Part shown: one piece after another, positions 26,777 to 37,161 of the stretch
How the letters are laid out: each line of letters starts with the position of its first letter
Numbering within the stretch: the first letter of the stretch is position 1
From: Streptomyces sp. NBC_00878
GTDB lineage: Bacteria > Actinomycetota > Actinomycetes > Streptomycetales > Streptomycetaceae
Length of the DNA: 64,000 nt
Assembly (NCBI RefSeq): GCF_026341515.1
Contig: NZ_JAPEOK010000001.1
Span: 3,720,001 to 3,784,000, forward strand
Direction: 5' to 3'
Notes under the pieces: generated by a model
Told to the model about the DNA's origin: nothing
The model's input: the letters and a program-made list of their open reading frames with translations, nothing else
Database searches by the model: none
Made by a program: the position numbers and the translations under genes

Positions 26777-29700
26777 TCACTTGCCGTTGAACAGATTCTT
26801 TACCGCGGCGGTAAGGTCCCGATTCGTTTTAGCCCTGCCTGCATCCCCAATTCCATTCCAGGGGAATGACCAGCTGACATTCTTGACCCCGGCGGTCCTG
26901 AGTTGCGATGCACAGTTATGTCCACTATCGCATGGGGCTCTCTCCGAATATGCAGCAACGATCTTCCTTTTTCCGGCCCGTTCAAGCAGATATTCCTCGG
27001 AATGCATTGTGCTGTCGGAGTGGGCGACGAGTGTAGTTCCGTCATCTAGTAGAGCTGACGCATAATTCCCATTCTTCTTATTGTCCAGGATTCGCTGCAG
27101 TTGCACCGCGCTGCTGAGATGGCCTTCCCCGTAGGGAATCTGACCCACCAGCTCTATCGCCTCGTCGATCTTCTTGGCGGCCTTTTTGGCGTCCTCGCCT
27201 CCGTCCAGAAGCTTCGACAATTTCTTGAGCTTCCCAGCTGGCAAGAAGCCGGCTATCAGCCATCCGCAGCCGTCCAGCTCACCTCTACCGCAACCCTCGA
27301 GATCCTCGGTGTCGGGCGCTAGAACGGTTTTCCATGCCTCATAGTTCTCATGGAGTGAGCACTTGACATCCCAGAAGCCGCAATCGGACTTCCAGAGATC
27401 GTTCCAGCCGCACTTGACGTCCCAGAAACCGCAGCCGCCGCTAGGCGCGGGAGCCGGGTACTCGACGCTGCCGCCCCCTCCGCCATTGCTTCCCGATGAG
27501 GATGTTCCGGATCCGGGCCGGTTGGTGTTCGGAGAGCCAGGGTTGGTGACACCGTCGCCGTTCGAGTCATCCTTGGGGCACGGGGTGTCCGTTCCTGGCC
27601 CGCACGCGATCTTCTGGCCGGTGGGGTCCGAATAGGTGGCTGGGTTGTTATTGGCGTAGGCGTAACCGTTGAGGGATTGCTGCTGGTCGAGGGTGAGCAG
27701 CGGGTCGACGCTGATGAACTGACCGACGGCTGGGTCGTATTCGCGGGCACCGATGTGGGTGAGGCCGGTGGTGGTGTCGTTGGTCTTGCCGAGGAAGCCC
27801 TTGTCATCGGGCCATGCTGCGCCGGCCGGTTTGCCTCGCTCGGCGCCGAAGGCGGTCATGTAGCGCTTGCTGACGGTCTGGGAGCTGTCGGCGCTGATGG
27901 TCAGGCTGGAGGTGCCGTGGTGGTCGCCGGTCAGGTAACTGAGTTTGGATGTGCCGGATTCGTTGGTGCGGACTGCGACCGTCATGCCGCCTGCGGCGTA
28001 GTAGCGCTGGGCCCACAGGGTGCCGTCTGCCTTGAGGTGCAGTTCGGTAGTGCCCGCGTACAGGATCCGTTCGCCGTCCTGGGTGTTGCGGATCAGCAGT
28101 TCACCGGTGGTGTCGTAAAGGTAGTCGGTGGCTTTGCCGTTCTCGGTGAGCTTGGTGAGCTTGCCCTCTTCGGACCAGGCCAGGTCCTGGGTGTTGCCGG
28201 CTGTCCCGGGACGCTTGAGAGTGTCGCCTGTGGCGTTGTACTGGTAACTGCGGTCCGGACTGGTGCAGTCGGCCTTGGTGCTGGTGCCGGTCAGCGCGTG
28301 GGGCTGGGCGCTCTTGTAGCAATAGGTGGTTTTGGTGTCTCCGCCGCTCTGGTGCTTGGTTTCGCTGGTGCGCTGGCCCGCCGAGTTGTAGGTGTACGAG
28401 GTCCAGTACGGGGCCGGGCCTGACAGGCTGGAGGCGTTACGGCCATCAGTGCACTTCTGTGAGGCGGGGGTCCAGGCCTCGGTGAGGCGGCGGTGGCCGT
28501 CGTAGGCGAAGCACTGGGTTTCGGCGCTGGTTCCCGCGACCGTGGTGGGGTCCGCGATGGAAGTGACATTGCCGGCTTCGTCGTAGGTGTAGTTGAGATC
28601 CTGCAGGACGTATGGAGCGGTCTGACTGTCCGTGTGACTGCGGGTAAGCCGCCCGGTGCCCTGTTCGTAAGTATTGGTGACGTAGGTCTTCTTATGGTCC
28701 TCGGTGTTGGCGGTGCCAAGGGTGAGTTGCAGAGGCTGACCGAGGGCGGTGTAGGAGGTGTCCAGGAGGTAGCCGGTGGCGCCGCCGATCGAGGTGACCT
28801 GGCCCAGTCCGTTGTAACCAAAGTCGATGATCTCGGAGGGTAGGCCGCCGAGGGCTGGTTCCTTGCTGTTCTGCAGGGTGCCGTCGAGGTTGTAGTAGTT
28901 GGTGTACCCCAGCACGGCTGGGGCTCCGGCCTTGACGAACGGGTCGTCGGCGGGCAGTTCCAGTTTGGAGGCCACGGGTCGGGAAAGGTTGTCGTAGTCG
29001 GTGACTGTGTCGGTGTAGGCCTGCCCGGTCTTGCCGCCGACATAGCGGGTGGAGGAGGTCGGCTTGCCCTTCAGGGCTGTGTCGTAGGTCTGGGCGGTGA
29101 GTTGGTTGGCGTCCGTCTTGGAACCGGCCCAGGTGCCGGTGAGGCGGCCGACCTCGTCGTATTCGCTCACGATGGACTTGCCGCGTGCATCAGTGGCCTT
29201 GATGACCTGGTCCAGCACGTTGTAGTCAGCTCGCGTGGTGCCCTTGTCCGGGTCTGAGGCGGACCTCTGCAGGCCGAACAGATCGTAGGTGTAGGACCAC
29301 TCGGCGCCGTCTGGGCCGGTTATGGACTGCGGCTTGTCGTCCAGGGTGAAGCCGAACTTGGTGGAGGTGTAGGAAGTACCAACGCCGTCGCCGAACTCAG
29401 GGTCGGCGGGGGTCGTGCCCGCGTATTCGCGGGTCTCGATCGTGCGGCCACGGGCGTCGGTAACAGTGCGGGTGGCCGCGCCGCCCTCCAGGGCGGTGGT
29501 GGCCGTGGAGTTGCCGGTATAGCTGGTGGAGGTAGTCCACTTTTTGACGCCGAACACGAGCAGGGTGCTGCTCACTGTGCGGCCAGCGCCGTCGTAGGCG
29601 GTTGCTGTCTGGGTGGGCGCCTGGCCGTATTCGGCGCGGGTATAGGTGCCATTGGGCGCGGCTTCGGGGTCGAAGATGTCGGCGTATGTCTCGTAGGCGA

Positions 29701-32700
29701 GGCCGCGGGTGTCGTAGCGGGTGTCGGTCAGCAGCCGTCCGCCTTGCGGTGTCGGCGACTGGTTCTGCAGCGGGCGCAGCAGTGAGTCATAGATTGTGTA
29801 GTTGGTGTTGTAGCTCGTGCCGTCCTTCTTCAGCGTCGAGCTCGACACCCAGGACTCGTCCTTGTTGTCCAGGTGGTAGACGAACTTGCTGTTTGGAGCA
29901 TCCCCGGAACTCGTCCGGTTGGGCAACCACACCGCGGTCAGACGTCCCAGCGCGTCGTAGGCGAGTTCGGTCTTCTTGTTGTTCGCGTCGTAGCTGCGCA
30001 GCACTGCGCTGCGGCGCGGGTCCAGGAAACTGACCGTCCGGTGACTTTTGGCGTTGGTGGTGATGGTCTGGGTCAGGGGGCCGGACGCCGTTGGGCTATA
30101 GGCGGTGGTGGTGACCTTGCCGTCCGCGTTGGTGGCAGAGGTCGGCCGTCCGAGGCTGTCGTAGGCGGTGGCGGTGACCTTCTGGAAAATCACCGTGTCC
30201 TTGGTGGGGTAGGCATTGGCGCGGCCACTCCAGGTGGCCAGTCCCTTGGTCGGCTTCATGTCCGCCGACCACGTCGCCGCACCGTCGTAGGCCGTGGCGG
30301 TGTCGGACAGCACATCGCCACGGCGCGATGAATCAGTGGGCAGGTCCAGGGTGGTGTTGGTGACTGAGCATGCTTTGCCCACGACGCGGGTGCGTGAGGT
30401 AAGACGGGTCAAACCGGCGTCGGTGTTTCGGGCGTACCAGTTGACGGTGCAGGTCTCGTCGCCACTGTTGGCGTCGTCGCCCAGATCCTCTACCTGCTGC
30501 GCCATGCCGAAGTTGTCGTAACCGGTCACCACCGAGTGTGCACGCCACTTCTTGGCCACGGTCAGGTAAGTGTGCGTGGTGGATTTCTTGGTGCGTACGA
30601 AGCGGGCTGCGTGGTCGGCCGCATCGGGCACGCTCTGGGTGGCGGTCTCCTTGGACCACGGCTCGTTGACCTGCGCGCTGATCGCCATGGCGCCGTCATA
30701 GGTAACCTGCTGGCGCAGTTGGCCCGCGTACGGGTCGCTGTCGGCGATACCGGCGATACCGAGGTCGGGAGCCGCTAGTGGTGCCAAGGTCACCGAGCGG
30801 GTGGTGCCGTCCTCTTTCTTGTCGCCGTCCATGCCCTGCAGGTAGAGGGAGACGGTCTTGGAGCGGTTCGTCTGGTCCGCACCGGTGTGCACGGTCACTT
30901 GCCGGTAGCCGCGCCAGTCCGACCAGGTTCGTTCGTCCTTGGGGGTGAAGGGGTCGTCGGCGTGGTGCCAGGCGGCACCGGTGTAGTCGTAGTCGTTGAG
31001 TACCGGCTCGTTGTTGGTCGCCGGGTCGGACACCATCACGGCCTGGACGCGGTACTTGTGAAACCAGTCGACTGACGCGTTCTCCCCGCCGTTGATGTGC
31101 CAGTACTGCGGATAGCACGAGCGGGTGTTGGCGTCTTGCGGGGCATCCAGCATTTCGCTGCGCTTGCACTCCGGTGCGGACAGCGTGACCTCAGTGATCG
31201 CTCCGGTCTCCGAGGTGATGGTGGAGATGCGGTGCCGCTTCATGGGCAGGATGTCGTCGGTACCGTCCACACGGTTCGGGCGCAGTTGATAGGTGAACGA
31301 CACGGGGTTGACTGGTATATCGGTGCCGGCTTTGGCGGTGCGCTTGATCGACTCCAGGACCAGGACATGGTCGGTGGTGTCACCGATGTCGCCGGCGTCC
31401 TTGTAGTCCTGGGTGAGCGTCCAGGAGTCGACCGGGGCGTAGGTCTTCGTGGTGGTGGCCCACGAGTAGGCGTTGATGCCGGTGAGCCTCTTGCGAGAAA
31501 AGAAGGAGGGGCCGGCCGAGTTGCACTCCGTGTCGCCGTCCGAGCAGATCGCTTCGAAGGGAACGTCCGGCCAGTTCTTTGCCGTGTCCTTGGTCAGCTC
31601 GGCGCAGTCGGCGACGGTGCAGCGTTCGGCGTGCTCGAAGGTGACCTTCGCGTCGGCGTCGTCGGTGAACAGTGCGTCTTTGCGGAGCCCGTACTTGATC
31701 TCCTTGAGGTAACCGCCGCGGGTGTAGGAGGTGTTGGCGGTCTCTGCCTTGTTCTTCTTGTAGTGGTTGGTTTCCTTGGTGTACCAGTTGGTGGAGGCGT
31801 TGCCGCGGGTGTCCTCGACGTAGTCGAGGTTCCAGCGCCAGGCCTGGGTCTTGGACCGGTCACCGAAGGCACTGCCGCTGCTGTAGCCCGGTTCGCCGCT
31901 GTCGTCACCGAAGACCGGCACGGTCCAGGTGGAGTTGGTGCGCTGATCTGCCGCGCCGTCCAACGTGTTCAGGCCGAAGACGTACTTGGTGCCGTCGCCG
32001 GTGATGACGGTCCAGTACTCGCCGTTGTCGTCTCCGTTGTCAGCGCTGGTGGAGCGGGTGACCGTGGAAGCGTCATCATCGGCCAGCCGCCAAGTGCTGT
32101 CCCAGTCGCCGGAGATCTTAACTAGGCGGGTGGACTTTCCATTGAGGACCAACTGGGCGTTGTCATACTTCCAGCAGCTGTCGAAGACGTCCTCTTGCCC
32201 GTCGTCGTCGCAGCTTCCGTAAGTTCGCTCGATATAGGACTCGGTCAGGCTGAAGCCCTCGCCGATCGCGCTGCCCTGGTTGTTGGTGGTGGCGGTGCGA
32301 CCATCGATACTGCCCGAGTCATACGACAGAGACAGCTCTGGAGCAGGTCCTGCGGCCGCGGACGGCATCGCGAAATCGTAGGACCAGGTGAACGAGCCTG
32401 AGCTGCTACCCGCCTGCCAGGCGGAGGACGGAGCCAGTTCCGTCGCAGAGTAGGTACCCAGGCCCGTTGGCGACTCGCCGCCCACAGCGGCAGCCGTCAG
32501 CGCGAACACCGTCCCAGGTGACGCAGCCGATGACAGCCGCGCCCTACCACCGCCGCTGGTCCCGGCCAGGGCGATCTGCGCCGACACCGACTGCTTCACG
32601 ATGTCGTTGTCCGACTTCAGCGGGGTCTGCTCGCGGCAGGTTGCCTTGGTTGGCGTGGTCAACGCACAGGCAGGCAACTGCACTAGGCGCAGCCGCTGGG

Positions 32701-33274
32701 ACCAGCCACCCCCCAGCGCGGTTGCGAAGTCGCTGTAGTCGACCTTGATTCGTGCCCTGCCCGGGTCGGCGACGGCCGCGGTGAACAGCACGCCCGTGAC
32801 ACCGGCCTTGTCAGCGGCCTTCTGACCCAAGACCGCGATGTCGGCTTTGCCTGCTGCCGGATCGCTGCGTTTCGCGCTCGTGGGTTCGAGCGAGACGGGT
32901 ATCCCGGCGAGGGCGGCCTTGTCTGTCCTGCCCTCTCTCAGCGTCAGGGTTGCCGAACCCTGCTTCGGCCACGTGGCCTGCTGCTCTCGGCGCGCCTGCT
33001 TGCCTTGCGCGACGTTGGCCTTGCGGTCCTTGGCGGCGTGGGCGCGGGCCTCCTTCGCACCAAGCCCCTCGAATTCGCTGACCTTGCTGACCCGCTGCTT
33101 GGGAACGTCGGGCAGGCCCCTGCCGCTGCCATCCGCAGCAACAGCCGGCGTACCGAGCGATGCCTGCGCTACGGGGGCAATCAGGGCGAGGGACAGGGCA
33201 GGCACCACGATCCTGCGGCTCCAGCGCCGCCCGCCATCCCGCCGCCGTCTTGAGGTGCCTATGCCAAACGCCAT
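26777..33274 (-). CDS. Secreted RHS-repeat polymorphic toxin with C-terminal deaminase-like domain
   Basis: 2165 residues. A signal peptide follows an Arg-rich N-terminus (VVPALSLALIAPVAQA). The central part is a long YD/RHS shell with repeats such as YDALGRLTAVW and YDSLGRPTSATN. The core-associated motif YDPAVGQFISVDPLL and then NGYAYANNNPATYSDPTG end near residue 1887. The variable tip has a Gly/Ser/Pro linker, two copies of CGFWDVKC, a hydrophobic segment, and a final domain of about 135 residues. That domain has H2091-x-E2093 (MHSEEYLL) and PC2115-x5-C2121, the zinc-ligand pattern of cytidine-deaminase-fold toxins. Substrate (DNA, RNA or nucleotide) is not predictable. It follows a LamG gene by 102 bp. 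ATG 33274 is the first Met before the signal peptide. Confidence 0.85.
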   Translation of the reverse strand: MAFGIGTSRRRRDGGRRWSRRIVVPALSLALIAPVAQASLGTPAVAADGSGRGLPDVPKQRVSKVSEFEGLGAKEARAHAAKDRKANVAQGKQARREQQATWPKQGSATLTLREGRTDKAALAGIPVSLEPTSAKRSDPAAGKADIAVLGQKAADKAGVTGVLFTAAVADPGRARIKVDYSDFATALGGGWSQRLRLVQLPACALTTPTKATCREQTPLKSDNDIVKQSVSAQIALAGTSGGGRARLSSAASPGTVFALTAAAVGGESPTGLGTYSATELAPSSAWQAGSSSGSFTWSYDFAMPSAAAGPAPELSLSYDSGSIDGRTATTNNQGSAIGEGFSLTESYIERTYGSCDDDGQEDVFDSCWKYDNAQLVLNGKSTRLVKISGDWDSTWRLADDDASTVTRSTSADNGDDNGEYWTVITGDGTKYVFGLNTLDGAADQRTNSTWTVPVFGDDSGEPGYSSGSAFGDRSKTQAWRWNLDYVEDTRGNASTNWYTKETNHYKKNKAETANTSYTRGGYLKEIKYGLRKDALFTDDADAKVTFEHAERCTVADCAELTKDTAKNWPDVPFEAICSDGDTECNSAGPSFFSRKRLTGINAYSWATTTKTYAPVDSWTLTQDYKDAGDIGDTTDHVLVLESIKRTAKAGTDIPVNPVSFTYQLRPNRVDGTDDILPMKRHRISTITSETGAITEVTLSAPECKRSEMLDAPQDANTRSCYPQYWHINGGENASVDWFHKYRVQAVMVSDPATNNEPVLNDYDYTGAAWHHADDPFTPKDERTWSDWRGYRQVTVHTGADQTNRSKTVSLYLQGMDGDKKEDGTTRSVTLAPLAAPDLGIAGIADSDPYAGQLRQQVTYDGAMAISAQVNEPWSKETATQSVPDAADHAARFVRTKKSTTHTYLTVAKKWRAHSVVTGYDNFGMAQQVEDLGDDANSGDETCTVNWYARNTDAGLTRLTSRTRVVGKACSVTNTTLDLPTDSSRRGDVLSDTATAYDGAATWSADMKPTKGLATWSGRANAYPTKDTVIFQKVTATAYDSLGRPTSATNADGKVTTTAYSPTASGPLTQTITTNAKSHRTVSFLDPRRSAVLRSYDANNKKTELAYDALGRLTAVWLPNRTSSGDAPNSKFVYHLDNKDESWVSSSTLKKDGTSYNTNYTIYDSLLRPLQNQSPTPQGGRLLTDTRYDTRGLAYETYADIFDPEAAPNGTYTRAEYGQAPTQTATAYDGAGRTVSSTLLVFGVKKWTTSTSYTGNSTATTALEGGAATRTVTDARGRTIETREYAGTTPADPEFGDGVGTSYTSTKFGFTLDDKPQSITGPDGAEWSYTYDLFGLQRSASDPDKGTTRADYNVLDQVIKATDARGKSIVSEYDEVGRLTGTWAGSKTDANQLTAQTYDTALKGKPTSSTRYVGGKTGQAYTDTVTDYDNLSRPVASKLELPADDPFVKAGAPAVLGYTNYYNLDGTLQNSKEPALGGLPSEIIDFGYNGLGQVTSIGGATGYLLDTSYTALGQPLQLTLGTANTEDHKKTYVTNTYEQGTGRLTRSHTDSQTAPYVLQDLNYTYDEAGNVTSIADPTTVAGTSAETQCFAYDGHRRLTEAWTPASQKCTDGRNASSLSGPAPYWTSYTYNSAGQRTSETKHQSGGDTKTTYCYKSAQPHALTGTSTKADCTSPDRSYQYNATGDTLKRPGTAGNTQDLAWSEEGKLTKLTENGKATDYLYDTTGELLIRNTQDGERILYAGTTELHLKADGTLWAQRYYAAGGMTVAVRTNESGTSKLSYLTGDHHGTSSLTISADSSQTVSKRYMTAFGAERGKPAGAAWPDDKGFLGKTNDTTTGLTHIGAREYDPAVGQFISVDPLLTLDQQQSLNGYAYANNNPATYSDPTGQKIACGPGTDTPCPKDDSNGDGVTNPGSPNTNRPGSGTSSSGSNGGGGGSVEYPAPAPSGGCGFWDVKCGWNDLWKSDCGFWDVKCSLHENYEAWKTVLAPDTEDLEGCGRGELDGCGWLIAGFLPAGKLKKLSKLLDGGEDAKKAAKKIDEAIELVGQIPYGEGHLSSAVQLQRILDNKKNGNYASALLDDGTTLVAHSDSTMHSEEYLLERAGKRKIVAAYSERAPCDSGHNCASQLRTAGVKNVSWSFPWNGIGDAGRAKTNRDLTAAVKNLFNGK

Positions 33275-33376
33275 TAGTTCTGCCCCACCCGGTTCCAAGA
33301 GAGAAGGTCGAAGTCATGTACACGGTCTGCCGCAGGCCGTGGCGGGGCAGCGCTACCCGCTGCCCCGCTTGGTTGC

Positions 33377-36300
33377 TCAGCCGCCGATGGTGGCGTCAAT
33401 CTGTTCGGAGCCGGCCATCGCGCCCGCCCACAGCCGGACTTCCGCGACCCGGACCGGCAGATAGTGCTTCCATGCGTCGCCGTTGAAGGCTTTGCCCAGG
33501 GCGAAGTCGCCCGTGCCGAGCTTGACCGTGAACTCCTCGGCATCACCGTTTTGGTTGTGGCCGAGATACAGACTGATCGTCCCGTTCAAGGAGTTATAGA
33601 TGCCGGTGAGACGGACCGAGGTATCGGGTGCGGCAGCCTCGTCGGAGACGACGGAACTGAATGTGCCGTCCGCGTTCAAGCGGCCGAAGTGCCACTTGCC
33701 GACCGAGACCGTCTTCTCCTCGAAGGTTTCGTCGTCCAGCACGGTCTCTTTGCCGGTGAGCTCGTACCAGATCCCCCACGCCGATCCGTCCGCGGTGCGC
33801 TGACCCAGAACCTGCCCGATGTAGCCGACGTCCTTATCCGCCAGTGCGGCTCCGTTGAGCCTCGCCACGGTGGAGACGGTGAAGGCCGCATGGTCGTACA
33901 CCAGCGGGCCGTTCGCGGTGGCTGCATCGTCCACCCCGTCCAGCACGATCGCCGATCCGTCCAGCGATGCCCCGCTGCTCAGGGTCAGGGGCCTGCCGTA
34001 ACCGGAGGTCGTGTCCGCAACCGTGGTGCCGCTGCCCCTGGACGCATCCCAGTCCGCCACCAATTCCGCCGCAGCAAAGGTCTGCGACGTCAGCAACTGG
34101 GCCTCCTCTGCGACCTCCTCGGGCTCCAGCGCCCTCTGCCACACCGCGACCTCATCGATCGAACCGGGCAGGTGATAGGTGTAGCTGCTCGTGAGCTGAA
34201 GCCTGCCGAACTGCAGCGGCTGATCGGTCGTAACGGACTGCGACACAGCGAGGGGGGTGCCTTGCCGTCGTCCGTCGACATAGAACACCTGCTCCCCCTT
34301 CACCGGGTCATAGGTGGCGGCAAGGTGCGTCCAGACATTGGCCTGCGCCTCATAGACCGAGTAGCGGCCCTGGTAGCCGGACGCGCCGACTGCGCGCACA
34401 CCGAAATACCACTTCTTCGTGTCCGCCAAGTACCACAGGGCGAATGCATTGCCGTCCGGCCCGGTCTGCCCCAGGACAGTCGCAGGCTTGGTCAGGGAGT
34501 CCAAACGGACCCACGCCGAGAGGGTGTACGCAGAGCGGGTCTCCAACACAGGGCTCTGGGTCGCCGCGTAGCCGGTGCTACCGTTGAGGGCCAGGCCTTT
34601 GTCGGTGACTGCGTTCTCCAGTGGCAGCCCCTGCGCATCGTGGGTGATCAGCCCGCGGCGCCCTCGGTCATCACGGACGGCACCGCCGCCGAGCACTGCG
34701 TCGTGCCGGGTCGTGCCGCCGGCCGTGGCGGAGTCCTTCGCCGCGCCGCTGGCTTCGTCAAAACGCCAGCGCCCGATCGGCCCCTCGCCGGCAGCAACCA
34801 GGAACTCCACTGTGTTGTCGGCGCCAGGTCTGCCGCTTCCCACGTTGTCCACAGCGTGCACCTGCAGGGTATGCGTCCCCGATCGCTGAGGTGTGAACTC
34901 AACGCTCACCGTCGATCCAGTCTTACTGGTCCAGGTATCCTGGTCGGGCAATTTGTACTGGTAGCGGACGACGTTGGTATCCGTTGTGTCGGGGCTGAAG
35001 GTGAAGGTGGCCTTCTGCCCGGGGCCGCCATTGGGCATGCAGGCCTCGGCAGTGCACGCCCTATACGGATCGCTGATCGCGATCTGCGGGGCCTTGGGCG
35101 CTGAGGAGTCGACCTTGAAGTAGCACCAGCCGGTCGTCGTCGCGTTCGACGGCCCGGAAAGGAAGCTGTTGCCCCCGTTGTAGTAGGAGCGCACCCACGC
35201 CCGGTACCGGTACAGGGATCCGTCGTTGAGCGTCGACCAGGACAGGGCAAGTGCTCTGCCATCCCCCGCATAGCCGCTCGGCGGCATCAGGTCACCCGTG
35301 CCAGGGGGCGTCGTGTCCGACCAGGTCCCGTCGCTGGCGTTCTTCTGGTCGATGTCGTAGTTAATACGCAGTTGGGCGCCCGACTCTCCGCCCGCCTTGG
35401 TCTGTGTCGTCGCCCGCAGTAGCGGCCGCGGGTTTGACACGATTGCCTGATCAGTCTCGCTCTTCTCACACACTGTCCCGGTGCCGGCTGCCAGTCCGAC
35501 ACCGGTCGGCTTGTCCGGCAGGCCAACAAAGTCCACCTCGAGCACCGCGTCATTGCGGAACCGCTTCCAGGCTGAAGTGTCCGTCTCGTCGTGCGCCTTG
35601 ACCATCAATGTGAGCCGGTCGAACTTTCCGGCCGCGAAGTCACGCACCGTCGGCGTCAGGTTCTCGTTCGACTCATCCGGGTTGTCGTTGAATTCGATCG
35701 GTGCGTCCGGCGAGTCCGGATCGCACAGCGACCCACGCCCAGCCGACACGAGGCGGTCTCCCATGGTGTCCCAGCCCCCTGGACGGGAAGCCCATGTGGT
35801 GGAGGAAGAGATGTTGTCCTTGGTGCGGATCAGATCCACCCAGCGCGGATCACACTGGAACGCCCATGGCTCAGTCACCCTGAAGGTCGTGTCCAGAACC
35901 CTCTTGCCCTTCAAACTGGCCGGCGAGAACTCGAAGTACAGGCGCTGCACATAGCCCGGCCCGCAGTAGTAGCCGTTCCATGTCCCGCACTTGCCCGCGC
36001 CTTTGCCCAGGTCGTCCTCGCCGTTGCCCCAGGCGTAGTCCTCATAACCGTCGGAGCGCAGCAATGTGCGCTCCGACTCCCCCCACGTCACGCTCGGGTC
36101 GATGAACAGCGGGAACTTCGATGCATCCGACTGGGCCAGCATCCCGGCGTCCGGGGTGACCGACAGCAATCCCTCGGTGACCTTCACGTCCATCCGCGCT
36201 ACTGCATCGCCCTGGCCCGGCTCGACCCCTGAGCCCGACGGGGCGGACTCGGACGGGTCGGCGGGATCCCCTGCATCAGCCAATGCCCGCTGAGTCGAGG

Positions 36301-37090
36301 GCGCTTGATCCTTGGCAGCCTTGCCGGCCGAGTCCCACATCCGAGCCGGAGGTGCTTTGAAAACGGCGTTCCCGTCGGAATCTACCGCTGTCACGTTTCC
36401 GGCATTGCCTTCCCGGACCTTCAACCCTTCGGTCCTCAACCCGAAGGTGAGTTTCTCCAACTCCGCGCTTGCCGCGGCCTTGCGCGACTTGACCACCAGC
36501 ACATGCTTGAAACTCTCAACGGTCGCCGTCACCTTCAGGTCGACGTCCGGAAACACCTCGGCATACAACGCACTGGCACCATCGAGTTTCGGTTCAGGCA
36601 GTGTGCCCGGCCACTCCAGTTCCAAGGACCGCCCCGTATGAGCGATTCGCGCCAACGGCTCCCGGTCGCCGCCACCGGAGAACACGATCTGCGGCGCGGC
36701 CGCCTTGGGCGCCACCGATCCATCCTCGCGTTTGACCAGCGTGGCATCGGGCAGTTGCCATCCCCCGCCGGGTTTGACCACCCGCACCGGAACCGACGAC
36801 TCCTGCAAGGTGAAGGTGTAACCGTCCGGGTTGGCGAACACGGTTGTCCGCTCGGAACGCTCGCCCGTGACCTCCACCCGCTTGCCGGATTCGGCCGCCT
36901 CGGACAGGGCAGTCTGCCCTTCCGACAACTCAGCAGATTCGGCTTCCGGAACGGCCGCCTGCGCGTCCGCCAACGGCACTACAAGCGGGGACAGCAGTGC
37001 CATGAAGGCCACAGCCGCCACACCGGCGCTGCCCCGGGATGAACGTCTTTTTCGTACCTGGACACACCGGTACCCCCACCCGTACTCCAC
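33377..37090 (-). CDS. Large secreted LamG-domain protein of the RHS locus
   Basis: About 1237 residues. Signal peptide from an Arg/Lys-rich start through FMALLSPLVVPLADAQA. Two concanavalin-like LamG domains lie in the C-terminal half: IGRWRFDEASG with SAYTLSAWVRLDS, and a second with LVADWDASRGSG and AFTVSTVARLNG. The N-terminal half is beta-rich (DNRLxxx-type repeats absent; LFIDPSVTWG and TTFRVTEPWAF are typical of this actinobacterial family). Such proteins usually precede RHS toxins and probably help display or attachment at the surface. GTG 37090 has GGGG about 8 nt upstream; GTG 37099 is an alternative. It is the first gene of the leftward toxin operon. Confidence 0.8.
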   Translation of the reverse strand: MEYGWGYRCVQVRKRRSSRGSAGVAAVAFMALLSPLVVPLADAQAAVPEAESAELSEGQTALSEAAESGKRVEVTGERSERTTVFANPDGYTFTLQESSVPVRVVKPGGGWQLPDATLVKREDGSVAPKAAAPQIVFSGGGDREPLARIAHTGRSLELEWPGTLPEPKLDGASALYAEVFPDVDLKVTATVESFKHVLVVKSRKAAASAELEKLTFGLRTEGLKVREGNAGNVTAVDSDGNAVFKAPPARMWDSAGKAAKDQAPSTQRALADAGDPADPSESAPSGSGVEPGQGDAVARMDVKVTEGLLSVTPDAGMLAQSDASKFPLFIDPSVTWGESERTLLRSDGYEDYAWGNGEDDLGKGAGKCGTWNGYYCGPGYVQRLYFEFSPASLKGKRVLDTTFRVTEPWAFQCDPRWVDLIRTKDNISSSTTWASRPGGWDTMGDRLVSAGRGSLCDPDSPDAPIEFNDNPDESNENLTPTVRDFAAGKFDRLTLMVKAHDETDTSAWKRFRNDAVLEVDFVGLPDKPTGVGLAAGTGTVCEKSETDQAIVSNPRPLLRATTQTKAGGESGAQLRINYDIDQKNASDGTWSDTTPPGTGDLMPPSGYAGDGRALALSWSTLNDGSLYRYRAWVRSYYNGGNSFLSGPSNATTTGWCYFKVDSSAPKAPQIAISDPYRACTAEACMPNGGPGQKATFTFSPDTTDTNVVRYQYKLPDQDTWTSKTGSTVSVEFTPQRSGTHTLQVHAVDNVGSGRPGADNTVEFLVAAGEGPIGRWRFDEASGAAKDSATAGGTTRHDAVLGGGAVRDDRGRRGLITHDAQGLPLENAVTDKGLALNGSTGYAATQSPVLETRSAYTLSAWVRLDSLTKPATVLGQTGPDGNAFALWYLADTKKWYFGVRAVGASGYQGRYSVYEAQANVWTHLAATYDPVKGEQVFYVDGRRQGTPLAVSQSVTTDQPLQFGRLQLTSSYTYHLPGSIDEVAVWQRALEPEEVAEEAQLLTSQTFAAAELVADWDASRGSGTTVADTTSGYGRPLTLSSGASLDGSAIVLDGVDDAATANGPLVYDHAAFTVSTVARLNGAALADKDVGYIGQVLGQRTADGSAWGIWYELTGKETVLDDETFEEKTVSVGKWHFGRLNADGTFSSVVSDEAAAPDTSVRLTGIYNSLNGTISLYLGHNQNGDAEEFTVKLGTGDFALGKAFNGDAWKHYLPVRVAEVRLWAGAMAGSEQIDATIGG

Positions 37091-37131
37091 AGTCCCCACC
37101 CCAGAGTCACAAACAATTCACGAGCGCAGCG

Positions 37132-37161
37132 AGTTAACGCCTCATCAGTTCCACAAGTCAA
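37132..37161 (-). promoter_or_regulatory. Candidate housekeeping promoter of the LamG-RHS operon
   Basis: Leftward TTGACT (-35, 37156-37161) and TTAACT (-10, 37132-37137) are separated by 18 bp in a comparatively A/T-rich stretch. A start near 37125 would leave a leader of about 35 nt before GTG 37090. Confidence 0.45.
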
